Source of the DNA: Phycisphaerae bacterium
GTDB taxonomy: Bacteria > Planctomycetota > Phycisphaerae > Sedimentisphaerales > SG8-4
Assembly: GCA_030603035.1 (NCBI GenBank)
Contig: JAUVYQ010000140.1
Coordinates: 1-6,337 of the forward strand
Direction: 5' to 3'
Length of the DNA stretch: 6,337 nt
The translations under genes and the position numbers were made by a program. The notes under the pieces were generated by a model that had not been told where the DNA came from, made no database searches, and saw only the letters and a program-made list of their open reading frames with translations. Shown here piece by piece: positions 1-4,261 of the stretch. Each line of letters begins with the position of its first letter. Within the stretch, counting starts at the first letter, position 1.

Positions 1-141
1 CGCGTTCCTGTGTACGCCAGATGTGAAACGAGACTTTTTCGATAGCTTTTTGGATTCGCTTTGTTAGCGGTATCAGACGTTCCCCTCTTTTCTCGGCGAT
101 TTCTTTGCCTACAAAAAGCGAGTGGACTGGGTGTGCCTCGA
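1..141. repeat. Terminal direct repeat, left copy (circular overlap)
   Basis: This segment is identical to 6197-6337. The integrase reading frame continues correctly from position 1 into 6196, so the repeat is the overlap of a circular molecule of 6,196 bp and not a biological duplication. An overlap of exactly 141 bases fits the largest k-mer of common short-read assemblers. Confidence 0.93.
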
Positions 142-328
142 AAAATAGATCCATTTGTAGCAGTCGGCAGGTTTCGCCGACACGGAGGCCAGCGTCCAGC
201 ATCATAAGACCGATAAGGTAGTTGCGGAAGCCCTTACGCTTTTGCTTGTACGTCCCAGTACCGTTGAGTAGCTGGTCCAGTAATGCGTTTGATTCGAGTG
301 CATCGAGCGTTTGTAGTGTTTGGCTCAT
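1..328 (-). CDS. int: Tyrosine recombinase/integrase, N-terminal part (gene crosses the circle junction)
   Basis: Codons 1-109 of a 210-aa tyrosine recombinase whose remainder is at 5892-6196. The start ATG (326-328) has AAGG about 7 bases upstream. Residues near 46-53 (AGLRVGET) form box I with the catalytic Arg49, and the EKRGERLIPL stretch near 79-88 carries the probable beta-hairpin lysine (K80). There is little protein before box I: the usual arm-binding and SAM-like core-binding domains (about 150-200 residues in lambda-type integrases) are absent, a size comparable to FimB/FimE-type recombinases. It probably integrates or excises the circle or resolves its multimers; the target is unknown. 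The gene follows the zinc-ribbon gene by 50 bases. The family assignment is firm; the biological role is inferred. Confidence 0.93.
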   Translation of the reverse strand, partial: MSQTLQTLDALESNALLDQLLNGTGTYKQKRKGFRNYLIGLMMLDAGLRVGETCRLLQMDLFFEAHPVHSLFVGKEIAEKRGERLIPLTKRIQKAIEKVSFHIWRTQER

Positions 329-366
329 AGTTTACCTTTCTTTCTGGAAAGCAACCTCGTGGCGAA

Positions 367-381
367 TGACACGAAGTGTCA
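367..381. repeat. GAA-triloop hairpin between zinc-ribbon gene and integrase
   Basis: A perfect 6-bp inverted repeat, TGACAC-GAA-GTGTCA, overlaps the stop codon of the zinc-ribbon gene, about 40 bases before the integrase start. On the plus strand the loop is C-GAA-G, a triloop known to be very stable in single-stranded DNA. The same loop heads both large repeats at 1643 and 1896. It may affect translation of the integrase message or act as DNA; the role is unknown. Confidence 0.45.
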
Positions 382-561
382 GAAAGAGGCCGCACCCGTC
401 ACAGCGGAGTGTTGGCTCTTTGTTTCGCCACGATGGTTTTTGCTTCCGTTATTTTGTGGTTTTTGCCGGGCATCGCAGTCCGGGCAGATGTCCCAAGTGA
501 TGCCACCCTCTTTTGGGGTGCCCGTTGTTGGTCTGCCACAAATAGGACAGTTGTGTAGCAT
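379..561 (-). CDS. Small zinc-ribbon protein, 60 aa
   Basis: Starts at ATG 559-561, preceded by AAAGGAG with good spacing; a longer in-frame start upstream has no such site and is rejected. The N-terminal half holds two cysteine pairs, CPICGR (Cys5, Cys8) and CPDCD (Cys26, Cys29), the CxxC...CxxC layout of a zinc ribbon that binds one Zn ion. The C-terminal 30 residues are polar and probably disordered. Such proteins often contact nucleic acid or a partner protein. It lies between a promoter/operator region and the integrase, so a regulator or recombination helper (directionality factor) is possible but unproven. No homologue is recognised. Confidence 0.75.
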   Translation of the reverse strand: MLHNCPICGRPTTGTPKEGGITWDICPDCDARQKPQNNGSKNHRGETKSQHSAVTGAASF

Positions 562-578
562 GATTTTACTCCTTTCTG

Positions 579-645
579 TTAAGGCGACATTGCCGGATTG
601 GAACTTACCACAAAAGCGACATCCTGTCAAGAACAAAAGCGACAT
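579..645 (-). promoter_or_regulatory. Operator-like repeats ATGTCGCTTTTG overlapping a promoter
   Basis: Read on the minus strand, ATGTCGCTTTTG occurs at 634-645 and 611-622, and a degenerate copy ATGTCGCCTTAA at 579-590. The starts are 23 and 32 bp apart, close to two and three helical turns. The first copy sits just upstream of the -35 box and the second fills the spacer, so a bound protein would be expected to control this promoter. Related copies appear at 711-722 and 5798-5807, and an exact inverted copy at 5866-5877. Confidence 0.55.
602..630 (-). promoter_or_regulatory. Sigma70-like promoter for zinc-ribbon/integrase genes
   Basis: On the minus strand there is a consensus -35 TTGACA (625-630), a 17-bp spacer and TAAGTT (602-607) as a weak -10, helped by an upstream TG (extended -10). 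Transcription would begin near 595, giving a leader of about 35 bases before the zinc-ribbon ATG. The -35, with its following GG, matches the promoter at 3458-3486. Confidence 0.5.
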
Positions 646-662
646 TTATTTTGCGACAGTTT

Positions 663-887
663 TTAGCAGTCACAGTGAGGACCTTTCGAAATCTTGTCGT
701 GGTCTGTATAAAAAGCGACCATTTCACTAATAGCAGCCATAACGCTCAAAAAATCCGGGTGTTGCTCAAGAGCCAACTTTTTGAATAAATCGTCTAAAGC
801 TGGTATTTCGGGTTTGAGGGTATCAGGGTATTCATCGTCCCTGCTTTTTACATCCTGAGCTATTCTGGGTGCCTTGCTTTGTATCAT
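663..887 (-). CDS. Hypothetical acidic protein, 74 aa
   Basis: The preferred start is ATG 885-887, preceded by AGGAG at 8 bases. An alternative ATG at 909-911 overlaps the previous gene's stop as ATGA, which would add 8 residues and suggest coupling. The sequence is mostly helical and charged, with a proline-rich DTLKPEIPALDDLF stretch, a hydrophobic helix near 44-58 and a C-terminal His-Cys-Asp-Cys. No transmembrane segment or recognised family. It lies between the 98-aa and zinc-ribbon genes of the integrase operon and is probably co-transcribed with the former. A regulatory role is possible but unsupported. Confidence 0.65.
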   Translation of the reverse strand: MIQSKAPRIAQDVKSRDDEYPDTLKPEIPALDDLFKKLALEQHPDFLSVMAAISEMVAFYTDHDKISKGPHCDC

Positions 888-907
888 TTCAGTATCTCCT
901 AACAAAA

Positions 908-1204
908 TCATCGTGGTAAGTATGGTGAGTACTGGTTTCTGATGAAATCTACCTTATCGAAACGAGTACCCTTCTGACCGTACGCTAAACGAAAATGACG
1001 GTCTGTAAGGTGTCGAGTGTAGTGAAATCCATAAGAGAGATACTCAAAAAGACGATGGGCTTTGGTAAGTAGAGAATCGTTGCCAGTGTACCATTTCGAT
1101 AGCATACGAGTGCGATACACGATTCTGCGAATGGTGCGAATTTCAGAGTCGATAAGCGATTGGTATGCTGCTTTGCCTAATTGTTGTTTTAGTGAGTTGT
1201 TCAT
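908..1204 (-). CDS. Hypothetical basic protein, 98 aa
   Basis: First gene of the integrase operon, bordering the 1-kb non-coding region. The start ATG at 1202-1204 has GAGG about 9 bases upstream; a frame extension to 1252 adds 16 residues without a better site. The protein is rich in Arg, Lys, Tyr and His (for example RTIRRIVYRTR and YGFHYTRHLTDRHFR), with no hydrophobic segment, consistent with nucleic-acid binding. Its position next to the putative origin makes it the best in-element candidate for an origin-binding or replication-related factor, but I see no HUH, Rep or helix-turn-helix motif. A poor TTGACG/TAGATG promoter lies at 1300-1327. Function unknown. Confidence 0.6.
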   Translation of the reverse strand: MNNSLKQQLGKAAYQSLIDSEIRTIRRIVYRTRMLSKWYTGNDSLLTKAHRLFEYLSYGFHYTRHLTDRHFRLAYGQKGTRFDKVDFIRNQYSPYLPR

Positions 1205-1352
1205 TTTTTCTGTCCTCTTTTTGGGATCATGGAGGGCAGAAAAAATGGTCACTTAAACTACTGGCAAAGCAAAATCGCTTGTTTTTGGCTCTGTTGGAGC
1301 ATCTACAAGGCAGCTATACGGCGTCAAGCAAATTAAATGACAGTCTGTCGTG

Positions 1353-1375
1353 GGACTGGCATAAATTTGCCGTCC
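1353..1375. repeat. Hairpin 1 of the origin-like cluster
   Basis: GGAC-t-GGCA, a six-base TAAATT loop, then TGCC-GTCC: an 8-bp stem with one bulged T. It is the first of a closely spaced series of hairpins. Confidence 0.5.
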
Positions 1376-1381
1376 TGTTCT

Positions 1382-1400
1382 TCCGCTCTTTGAGAGCGGA
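1382..1400. repeat. Hairpin 2, perfect 8-bp stem
   Basis: TCCGCTCT, a 3-base TTG loop, then AGAGCGGA. It directly abuts the next inverted repeat with no base between, so the two could stack coaxially in single-stranded DNA or RNA. Confidence 0.6.
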
Positions 1401-1451
1401 CTCCGGCGACAAGTAATGAAGCCCACCCTTGATGCTGCCTTGTCGCCGGAG
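1401..1451. repeat. Hairpin 3, perfect 13-bp inverted repeat
   Basis: CTCCGGCGACAAG (1401-1413) and its exact complement CTTGTCGCCGGAG (1439-1451) enclose a 25-base loop. No T-run follows on either strand, so it is not an ordinary terminator. Candidate roles are an initiator nicking or binding structure, or a recombination site. Confidence 0.7.
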
Positions 1452-1487
1452 AAAAACTCTCTGTACCGTAGGTGTTCAGTGATTACA

Positions 1488-1540
1488 TGTCGCAGTCGAT
1501 GTCGTTGCGACCGGGGACGGTGTCAAGCTCGACTGCGACA
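1488..1540. repeat. Hairpin 4, perfect 12-bp inverted repeat with nested hairpin
   Basis: TGTCGCAGTCGA (1488-1499) pairs with TCGACTGCGACA (1529-1540). The 29-base loop holds a smaller GTCG-TTG-CGAC hairpin (1501-1511). Confidence 0.65.
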
Positions 1541-1542
1541 GG

Positions 1543-1573
1543 TATGGCTCTGAGGCCGGCCTTCCGAGCCATA
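1543..1573. repeat. Hairpin 5 with inner palindrome
   Basis: TATGGCTC (1543-1550) pairs with GAGCCATA (1566-1573), and the interior contains the 10-bp palindrome AGGCCGGCCT (1553-1562). It lies two bases after hairpin 4. Confidence 0.6.
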
Positions 1574-1642
1574 GGGGTTTGGGTGGGGGTCTTACACAAA
1601 CCCTTGAAAAACTCCTGAAATTTCATCAGAAATTTTATCGGC

Positions 1643-1803
1643 CCGACCGAAGGTCGGCTTAAAATCCCATGATGGGGTCCTCTTGGCGAAGGGAGGGAAC
1701 GGGAGGAGCTGGGGGAAAAGAGAGAGCGGCAGCGAACGCCCCCAGCGGGGGTCAACAAGAGGAAAAAAAAGGGGAGAAAAAATGGTGCGAATATGATGAT
1801 GAC
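1643..1803. repeat. 161-bp direct repeat, copy 1
   Basis: Matches 1896-2056 at a constant offset of 253 bp without gaps. The unit begins with the hairpin CCGACC-GAA-GGTCGG, followed by a 13-base poorly conserved stretch. Then comes a 133-bp block that differs from copy 2 at only 8 positions, 81 consecutive bases of which (1704-1784) are identical. Inside are CCCCC-AGC-GGGGG (1739-1751), an outer pairing TCCTCTTG/CAAGAGGA (1678-1685 with 1756-1763), a purine-rich strand and A-runs. Four G runs at 1691-1715 fit a quadruplex motif in this copy only. Confidence 0.88.
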
Positions 1804-1852
1804 CCTCGATTTTGAAATACGTGCGATGATGATGATTCTCGATTTTGGAATA
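1795..1852. repeat. Two 25-bp iteron-like direct repeats
   Basis: GATGATG, then C or T bases, then CTCGATTTTG and RAATA: 1795-1819 and 1828-1852, offset 33 bp (about three helical turns), with 4 differences in 25. A partial third copy (GCGAATACGATAATGAC) ends repeat copy 2 at 2040-2056. Such spacing suits a protein binding one face of the helix, as initiator iterons do. Confidence 0.5.
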
Positions 1853-1895
1853 GACCTGATACTCAATTAAGGGTGGTTGGGTGGGGACGTTGGTA

Positions 1896-2056
1896 TCGAC
1901 CGAAGGTCGATTTCCTAAACCAGGATGGGGTCCTCTTGGCGAAGGGAGGCGCGGGAAGGAGCTGGGGGAAAAGAGAGAGCGGCAGCGAACGCCCCCAGCG
2001 GGGGTCAACAAGAGGAAAAAAAAGGGGAGAAAAAATGATGCGAATACGATAATGAC
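1896..2056. repeat. 161-bp direct repeat, copy 2
   Basis: Second copy of the 1643-1803 unit. Its leading hairpin is TCGACC-GAA-GGTCGA, extended by one A-T pair on each side (1895 and 1911). The outermost pair is T-A here and C-G in copy 1, a compensatory change. The CCCCC-AGC-GGGGG hairpin lies at 1992-2004. One G run is reduced to GG, so the quadruplex motif of copy 1 is incomplete. Confidence 0.88.
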
Positions 2057-2176
2057 GTAGCGTGTGCGGCGTAGCAAGGGTGGTGGGCGGGCTTTGGTTT
2101 TATAATACAAATCAGAAAAACCATGCGATACGAACGGCGTATTTTACCTTTGAATATATTACTTTAAGTCATATAT

Positions 2177-2222
2177 AATATAGTGTTTTTAGAGTAAGTT
2201 TACTCTAAATGTACACTATATT
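2177..2222. repeat. 46-bp AT-rich nested palindrome
   Basis: The outer arms AATATAGTGT (2177-2186) and ACACTATATT (2213-2222) and the inner arms TTTAGAGTAA (2188-2197) and TTACTCTAAA (2200-2209) all match perfectly, with only 1 and 3 unpaired bases between arm pairs and a 2-base centre. It follows the 178-aa gene by 26 bases. No T-run follows on the minus strand, so it is a poor intrinsic terminator. The inner part can be read as 8-bp arms around a 6-bp AAGTTT spacer, the layout of a tyrosine-recombinase crossover site. A plus-strand TTGAAT-N18-TATAAT (2150-2179) overlaps it, but no plus-strand gene follows. Confidence 0.75.
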
Positions 2223-2248
2223 GTCGGGGTTACCGTGCTTTTCGCTCG

Positions 2249-2785
2249 TTAGAGCTTTGGGATTTGGTAGTCTGGCGGTGGCGGAGTCAGGGATAGGGAT
2301 ACTGCAACCATGCCGGTGGACTCTCCGAAAGGGTAGTAATCGCCAGCAATTTTGGGCAGGGGCCTTATCCAGGCAATCGGCACACCCACACCAAGGCCTG
2401 GGCTGATTATCCATTTGTCGGTGCCGTTTGACCAGATGAAATAAAGACCGTCAGTCCGCCGATAGTAATCGTATTGGTTGTGCTTTCCGGTAAGCTCGTA
2501 AGTTCCTCTGCAATCAGGGGCGGGGTCACCAGTTACAATCGCATCGAAAATAAATGGCAGGTTGTTCAGTGCCCGGTAGATGTAGTAGCTTACCCATCGA
2601 GGGTCCTTTGTGTAGGTCTGTGCCTTGCTAAAGGCGTTACGCTGAGCGTTCTGTGCGGCGGAGCGTTGCTGAACTCTTCGCGGCTTAGCTGCTTGGTGCA
2701 AGCCGGATTTGTCCCTTGTGAAGTACACTCCACTGAAGCCGCCACGGATATCAGTTATGCCGCCACCGGGTTTTACGAGTGTCAT
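2249..2785 (-). CDS. GGGIT-type phage-like protein with C-terminal Y/W-rich domain, 178 aa
   Basis: Last gene of the long block, starting 5 bases after the HNH stop; AGG within the HNH stop region is the only Shine-Dalgarno, suggesting coupling. Residues 1-25 (LVKPGGGITDIRGGFSG..F.R) match the start of the 233-aa protein encoded at 4262, so the two share an N-terminal module. Residues 40-75 are Gln/Ala-rich and helical. Residues 88-163 (APDCRGTY ... YDYYRRTDGLYFIW ... KWIIS ... AGDYYPFG.STG) look like a small beta domain I associate with uncharacterised phage and environmental proteins. The tail is proline-rich. No enzyme motif. Probably a structural or surface protein, unproven. Confidence 0.82.
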   Translation of the reverse strand: MTLVKPGGGITDIRGGFSGVYFTRDKSGLHQAAKPRRVQQRSAAQNAQRNAFSKAQTYTKDPRWVSYYIYRALNNLPFIFDAIVTGDPAPDCRGTYELTGKHNQYDYYRRTDGLYFIWSNGTDKWIISPGLGVGVPIAWIRPLPKIAGDYYPFGESTGMVAVSLSLTPPPPDYQIPKL

Positions 2786-2790
2786 TTTCT

Positions 2791-3120
2791 CTACCTGTAT
2801 GAGAAGTACTTTGCATGTTCGAACTCGGTTATATTCAATAGATTATCGCGGCGGTTGTCAAGAGAATTTCCGTTGAGGTGGTGCGGTATCATACCGTCCG
2901 GCGTGTGTGCTACGATTCGGTGCATGCGTAGAAACTTTATTTCGCCGGCGAAATATACTTTTGCACAGGCGTAGTATAATCCACGTGACTTTTTAGCGTA
3001 CCAGTGGAGTTTTTTGAGGACCTCCCACCATTTAGGATCACAAAAGGCGATCATGCCTCTTTGTAGCGGTATCTCCACTTTGGGCGTATAGGGGAATCCC
3101 GGTTCAGTCTGGACTAGCAT
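2791..3120 (-). CDS. HNH endonuclease (IPLxRG/AP2-like plus HNH_3 type), 109 aa
   Basis: Start ATG 3118-3120 with GAGG 5-6 bases upstream; the first 17 bases overlap the zinc-finger gene. The N-terminal half has the IPLQRGMIAFCDPKWWEVLKK...W pattern that precedes HNH domains in many free-standing phage endonucleases. The C-terminal half has MHRIV (His67) and PHHLNGNSLDNRRDNLLNIT (78-97), with His80/His81 and conserved Asn/Asp, a typical HNH_3 core. It should nick or cut DNA using a divalent metal. The usual VDH is PHH here, so the Asp before the catalytic His is missing. It could be homing-like, or have a packaging or recombination role. The family call is strong, the role open. Confidence 0.88.
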   Translation of the reverse strand: MLVQTEPGFPYTPKVEIPLQRGMIAFCDPKWWEVLKKLHWYAKKSRGLYYACAKVYFAGEIKFLRMHRIVAHTPDGMIPHHLNGNSLDNRRDNLLNITEFEHAKYFSYR

Positions 3121-3412
3121 TTTTGCCTCGATTATTTGAAGCTCCAGCTGCCACGCAGCAACCTTTCGGACGAGATGATAACAATACTTGGAGTCCCTTG
3201 TTTAGTTTTTTAGACTTTTTTCGCGTTACCGCACGTGGATATCGTTTGCCGGCAGCCGGCCGTTTTCCAGTAACGTAGTTTTTGTATGCCCGGTAGTGGG
3301 CTTGTTTGTGGACCCCTGAGCAGAAACCGTCTCTAAACTTTGGCTGGCTTGCATGGTAGCCCACCCCACACCAGCGACAATGTTTGTAGCATTGTAAACG
3401 AGCCGTTCTCAT
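3104..3412 (-). CDS. Basic zinc-finger protein, 102 aa
   Basis: Start ATG 3410-3412 with AGGAG 7 bases upstream. Residues 12-35 hold CRWC (Cys12, Cys15) ... FCSGVHKQ (Cys31, His35), a Cx2C-x15-Cx3H finger of the kind seen in small phage DNA-binding proteins whose second half reads FCS..C..A..R. The HYRAYKNY stretch and the central Arg/Lys-rich region (RYPRAVTRKKSKKLNKG, 57-73) would bind nucleic acid. The C terminus is low complexity. The gene has its own promoter (3458-3486) and overlaps the HNH gene by 17 bases, so the two are probably translated together and may act on the same DNA. Confidence 0.78.
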   Translation of the reverse strand: MRTARLQCYKHCRWCGVGYHASQPKFRDGFCSGVHKQAHYRAYKNYVTGKRPAAGKRYPRAVTRKKSKKLNKGLQVLLSSRPKGCCVAAGASNNRGKNASPD

Positions 3413-3457
3413 AGCGTTACTCCTAAAAATTCGAATTCGCGGGTCCTTTTCGCTCAG

Positions 3458-3486
3458 CAGATACTGAAGTAACGCTGACCTGTCAA
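3458..3486 (-). promoter_or_regulatory. Sigma70-like promoter before the zinc-finger/HNH genes
   Basis: TTGACA (3481-3486), a 17-bp spacer and TATCTG (3458-3463) on the minus strand. The start would fall near 3451, about 40 bases before the zinc-finger ATG. It lies in the only sizeable gap (80 bp) of the block between 4250 and 2249. Confidence 0.5.
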
Positions 3487-3492
3487 GTATTT

Positions 3493-3642
3493 TCAGGAAA
3501 ACAGACCTATTTTTTCTAGCTCGTAGGTCTCGTTGATGCTGTGCGGCTCTTCTGTATCGAGTTCGAGATCCGTGGCCTTAAAATGCATTGTGCATCCGGG
3601 CATCAAAGCCAAAAGCAACAGTATTACGATAAGTGTTTTCAT
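3493..3642 (-). CDS. Small lipoprotein, 49 aa
   Basis: A short gene starting at ATG 3640-3642, three bases after the stop of the 65-aa gene, with GAGGAG 9 bases upstream. The protein begins MKTLIVILLLLALMPGC, a Lys-bearing start, a hydrophobic core of about 11 residues and a lipobox-like LMPGC, so Cys17 should be lipidated after signal peptidase II cleavage. The mature 33 residues are acidic (DLELDTEEPHS) without further membrane segment. Location would be the outer or inner membrane of a Gram-negative-type host. Phages use small lipoproteins as Rz1-like spanins or superinfection-exclusion factors; here no partner is seen, so the role is open. TGA stop at 3493-3495. Confidence 0.75.
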   Translation of the reverse strand: MKTLIVILLLLALMPGCTMHFKATDLELDTEEPHSINETYELEKIGLFS

Positions 3643-3645
3643 GGT

Positions 3646-3843
3646 TTAGGTCTCCTCTGCCATCCAGTCGTAGGGTTCGAGCGTCCCTATGTGGTTGTTC
3701 AGCGAATCGATGAGATCCTGTTCTGTGATTTCAGGCATACCCTGGTTTAGTCTGAGAATGTTAATTTGCTCTAGAAGTACGAGCGTTTGTGCTTCCAAAA
3801 GTATCGGGCCGAATTTCTGATAAAGTTCATCTCTTTGAGCCAT
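3646..3843 (-). CDS. Hypothetical helical phage-like protein, 65 aa
   Basis: Start ATG 3841-3843 shares its A with the TAA of the 135-aa gene (TAATG), a translational-coupling arrangement; four extra upstream codons in frame are unlikely to be used. The sequence is an all-helical acidic protein: MAQRDELYQKFGPILLEAQTLV, a second helix with QINILRLNQGMPEITEQDLID, and a conserved-looking end LEPYDWMAEE. No membrane segment or catalytic motif. I have the impression of similar small proteins next to phage structural genes, but cannot name a family. The lipoprotein gene follows at 3 bases. Confidence 0.75.
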   Translation of the reverse strand: MAQRDELYQKFGPILLEAQTLVLLEQINILRLNQGMPEITEQDLIDSLNNHIGTLEPYDWMAEET

Positions 3844-4250
3844 TATAACCACCATCCGCGAACGATAAAACCTAAGAGAGTAAAAGCCGGATCGATTTCG
3901 TAATCAATCTTGCCGTCTAAATCTACGCCTATGGCAACAGTCGAATTTATAAGAACGTTCGCGATCTGTGTATTCAAAATACACGTGTGCCAGGTTGAGG
4001 TAGTACCGTGAGGCCTGAGACGTATCGTCTTATTTATTGCAGTAGCACTAGCTTTGATTCGGATTTCGGCGGCCTTAGCATGTTGGTCAATTACATCACT
4101 TAAATCAAGTTCGTGCCATGCACCATCTGCCGTAAAGTCGCCTATCTGGCGAACTTCACCTATCGCGTAGCTGCCTCTGTCACGGTAGATACCGTTGGCG
4201 TAGATCCAATTCTGAATGGCCGCGATCGCTATGTCGATTAGCCACTGCAT
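3843..4250 (-). CDS. Phage-like beta-sandwich protein, 135 aa
   Basis: Starts at ATG 4248-4250, 11 bases after the stop of the 233-aa gene, with only a weak purine stretch upstream, and ends in TAATG with the next gene. The first 20 residues (MQWLIDIAIAAIQNWIYANG) are hydrophobic and may be an anchoring or packing helix. From 36 onward the pattern IGDFTADGAWHELDLSDVI ... EIRIKASAT ... IRLRPHG ... VAIGVDLDGKIDYEID ... GFIVRGWWL alternates like a beta sandwich and resembles C-terminal domains of phage fibre or surface proteins. Probable surface or adhesion role by resemblance only. Confidence 0.8.
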   Translation of the reverse strand: MQWLIDIAIAAIQNWIYANGIYRDRGSYAIGEVRQIGDFTADGAWHELDLSDVIDQHAKAAEIRIKASATAINKTIRLRPHGTTSTWHTCILNTQIANVLINSTVAIGVDLDGKIDYEIDPAFTLLGFIVRGWWL

Positions 4251-4261
4251 TTTTTACGTCT

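Larger units (their letters stand above)
1205..2248. other. Structured non-coding region, putative origin
   Basis: About 1 kb (17% of the circle) without a convincing gene on either strand; the long frames here are low-complexity readings of repeats. In order it holds adjacent hairpins (1353-1573), a G-rich tract (1574-1589), a 161-bp unit (1643-1803), short repeats (1795-1852), a second G-rich tract (1871-1886), the second 161-bp unit (1896-2056), a third G-rich tract near 2077-2092, a small ATACG/CGTAT hairpin (2128-2142) and a 46-bp palindrome (2177-2222). Dense secondary structure with strand-biased G runs is what origin and packaging regions of single-stranded DNA phages and rolling-circle elements look like; the role here is inferred. 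Confidence 0.6.

Noticed and set aside
222..730. Plus-strand frames of 92 and 136 codons
   Set aside because: They are antisense to the integrase and zinc-ribbon genes and to the operator region, without ribosome binding sites or protein-like motifs.
1483..2110. Two long minus-strand open frames (127 and 172 codons) through the repeat region
   Set aside because: They are low-complexity readings (Pro/Ser/Phe-rich) of the 161-bp repeats and their hairpins, the same repeat is read in different frames, and neither start has a Shine-Dalgarno.
2474..2974. Plus-strand 166-codon frame
   Set aside because: It lies opposite the 178-aa GGGIT gene and the HNH gene, both of which have recognisable motifs.
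3245..3265. Direct repeat of GCCGGC in GC-rich sequence
   Set aside because: It lies within the zinc-finger gene and is explained by codons for Arg-Pro-Ala-Ala-Gly-Lys.
3669..3689. TAGGG-TTCGAGCG-TCCCTA, resembling a tRNA T-arm
   Set aside because: It lies inside the 65-aa gene, no acceptor, D or anticodon arms surround it, and it is explained by coding sequence.
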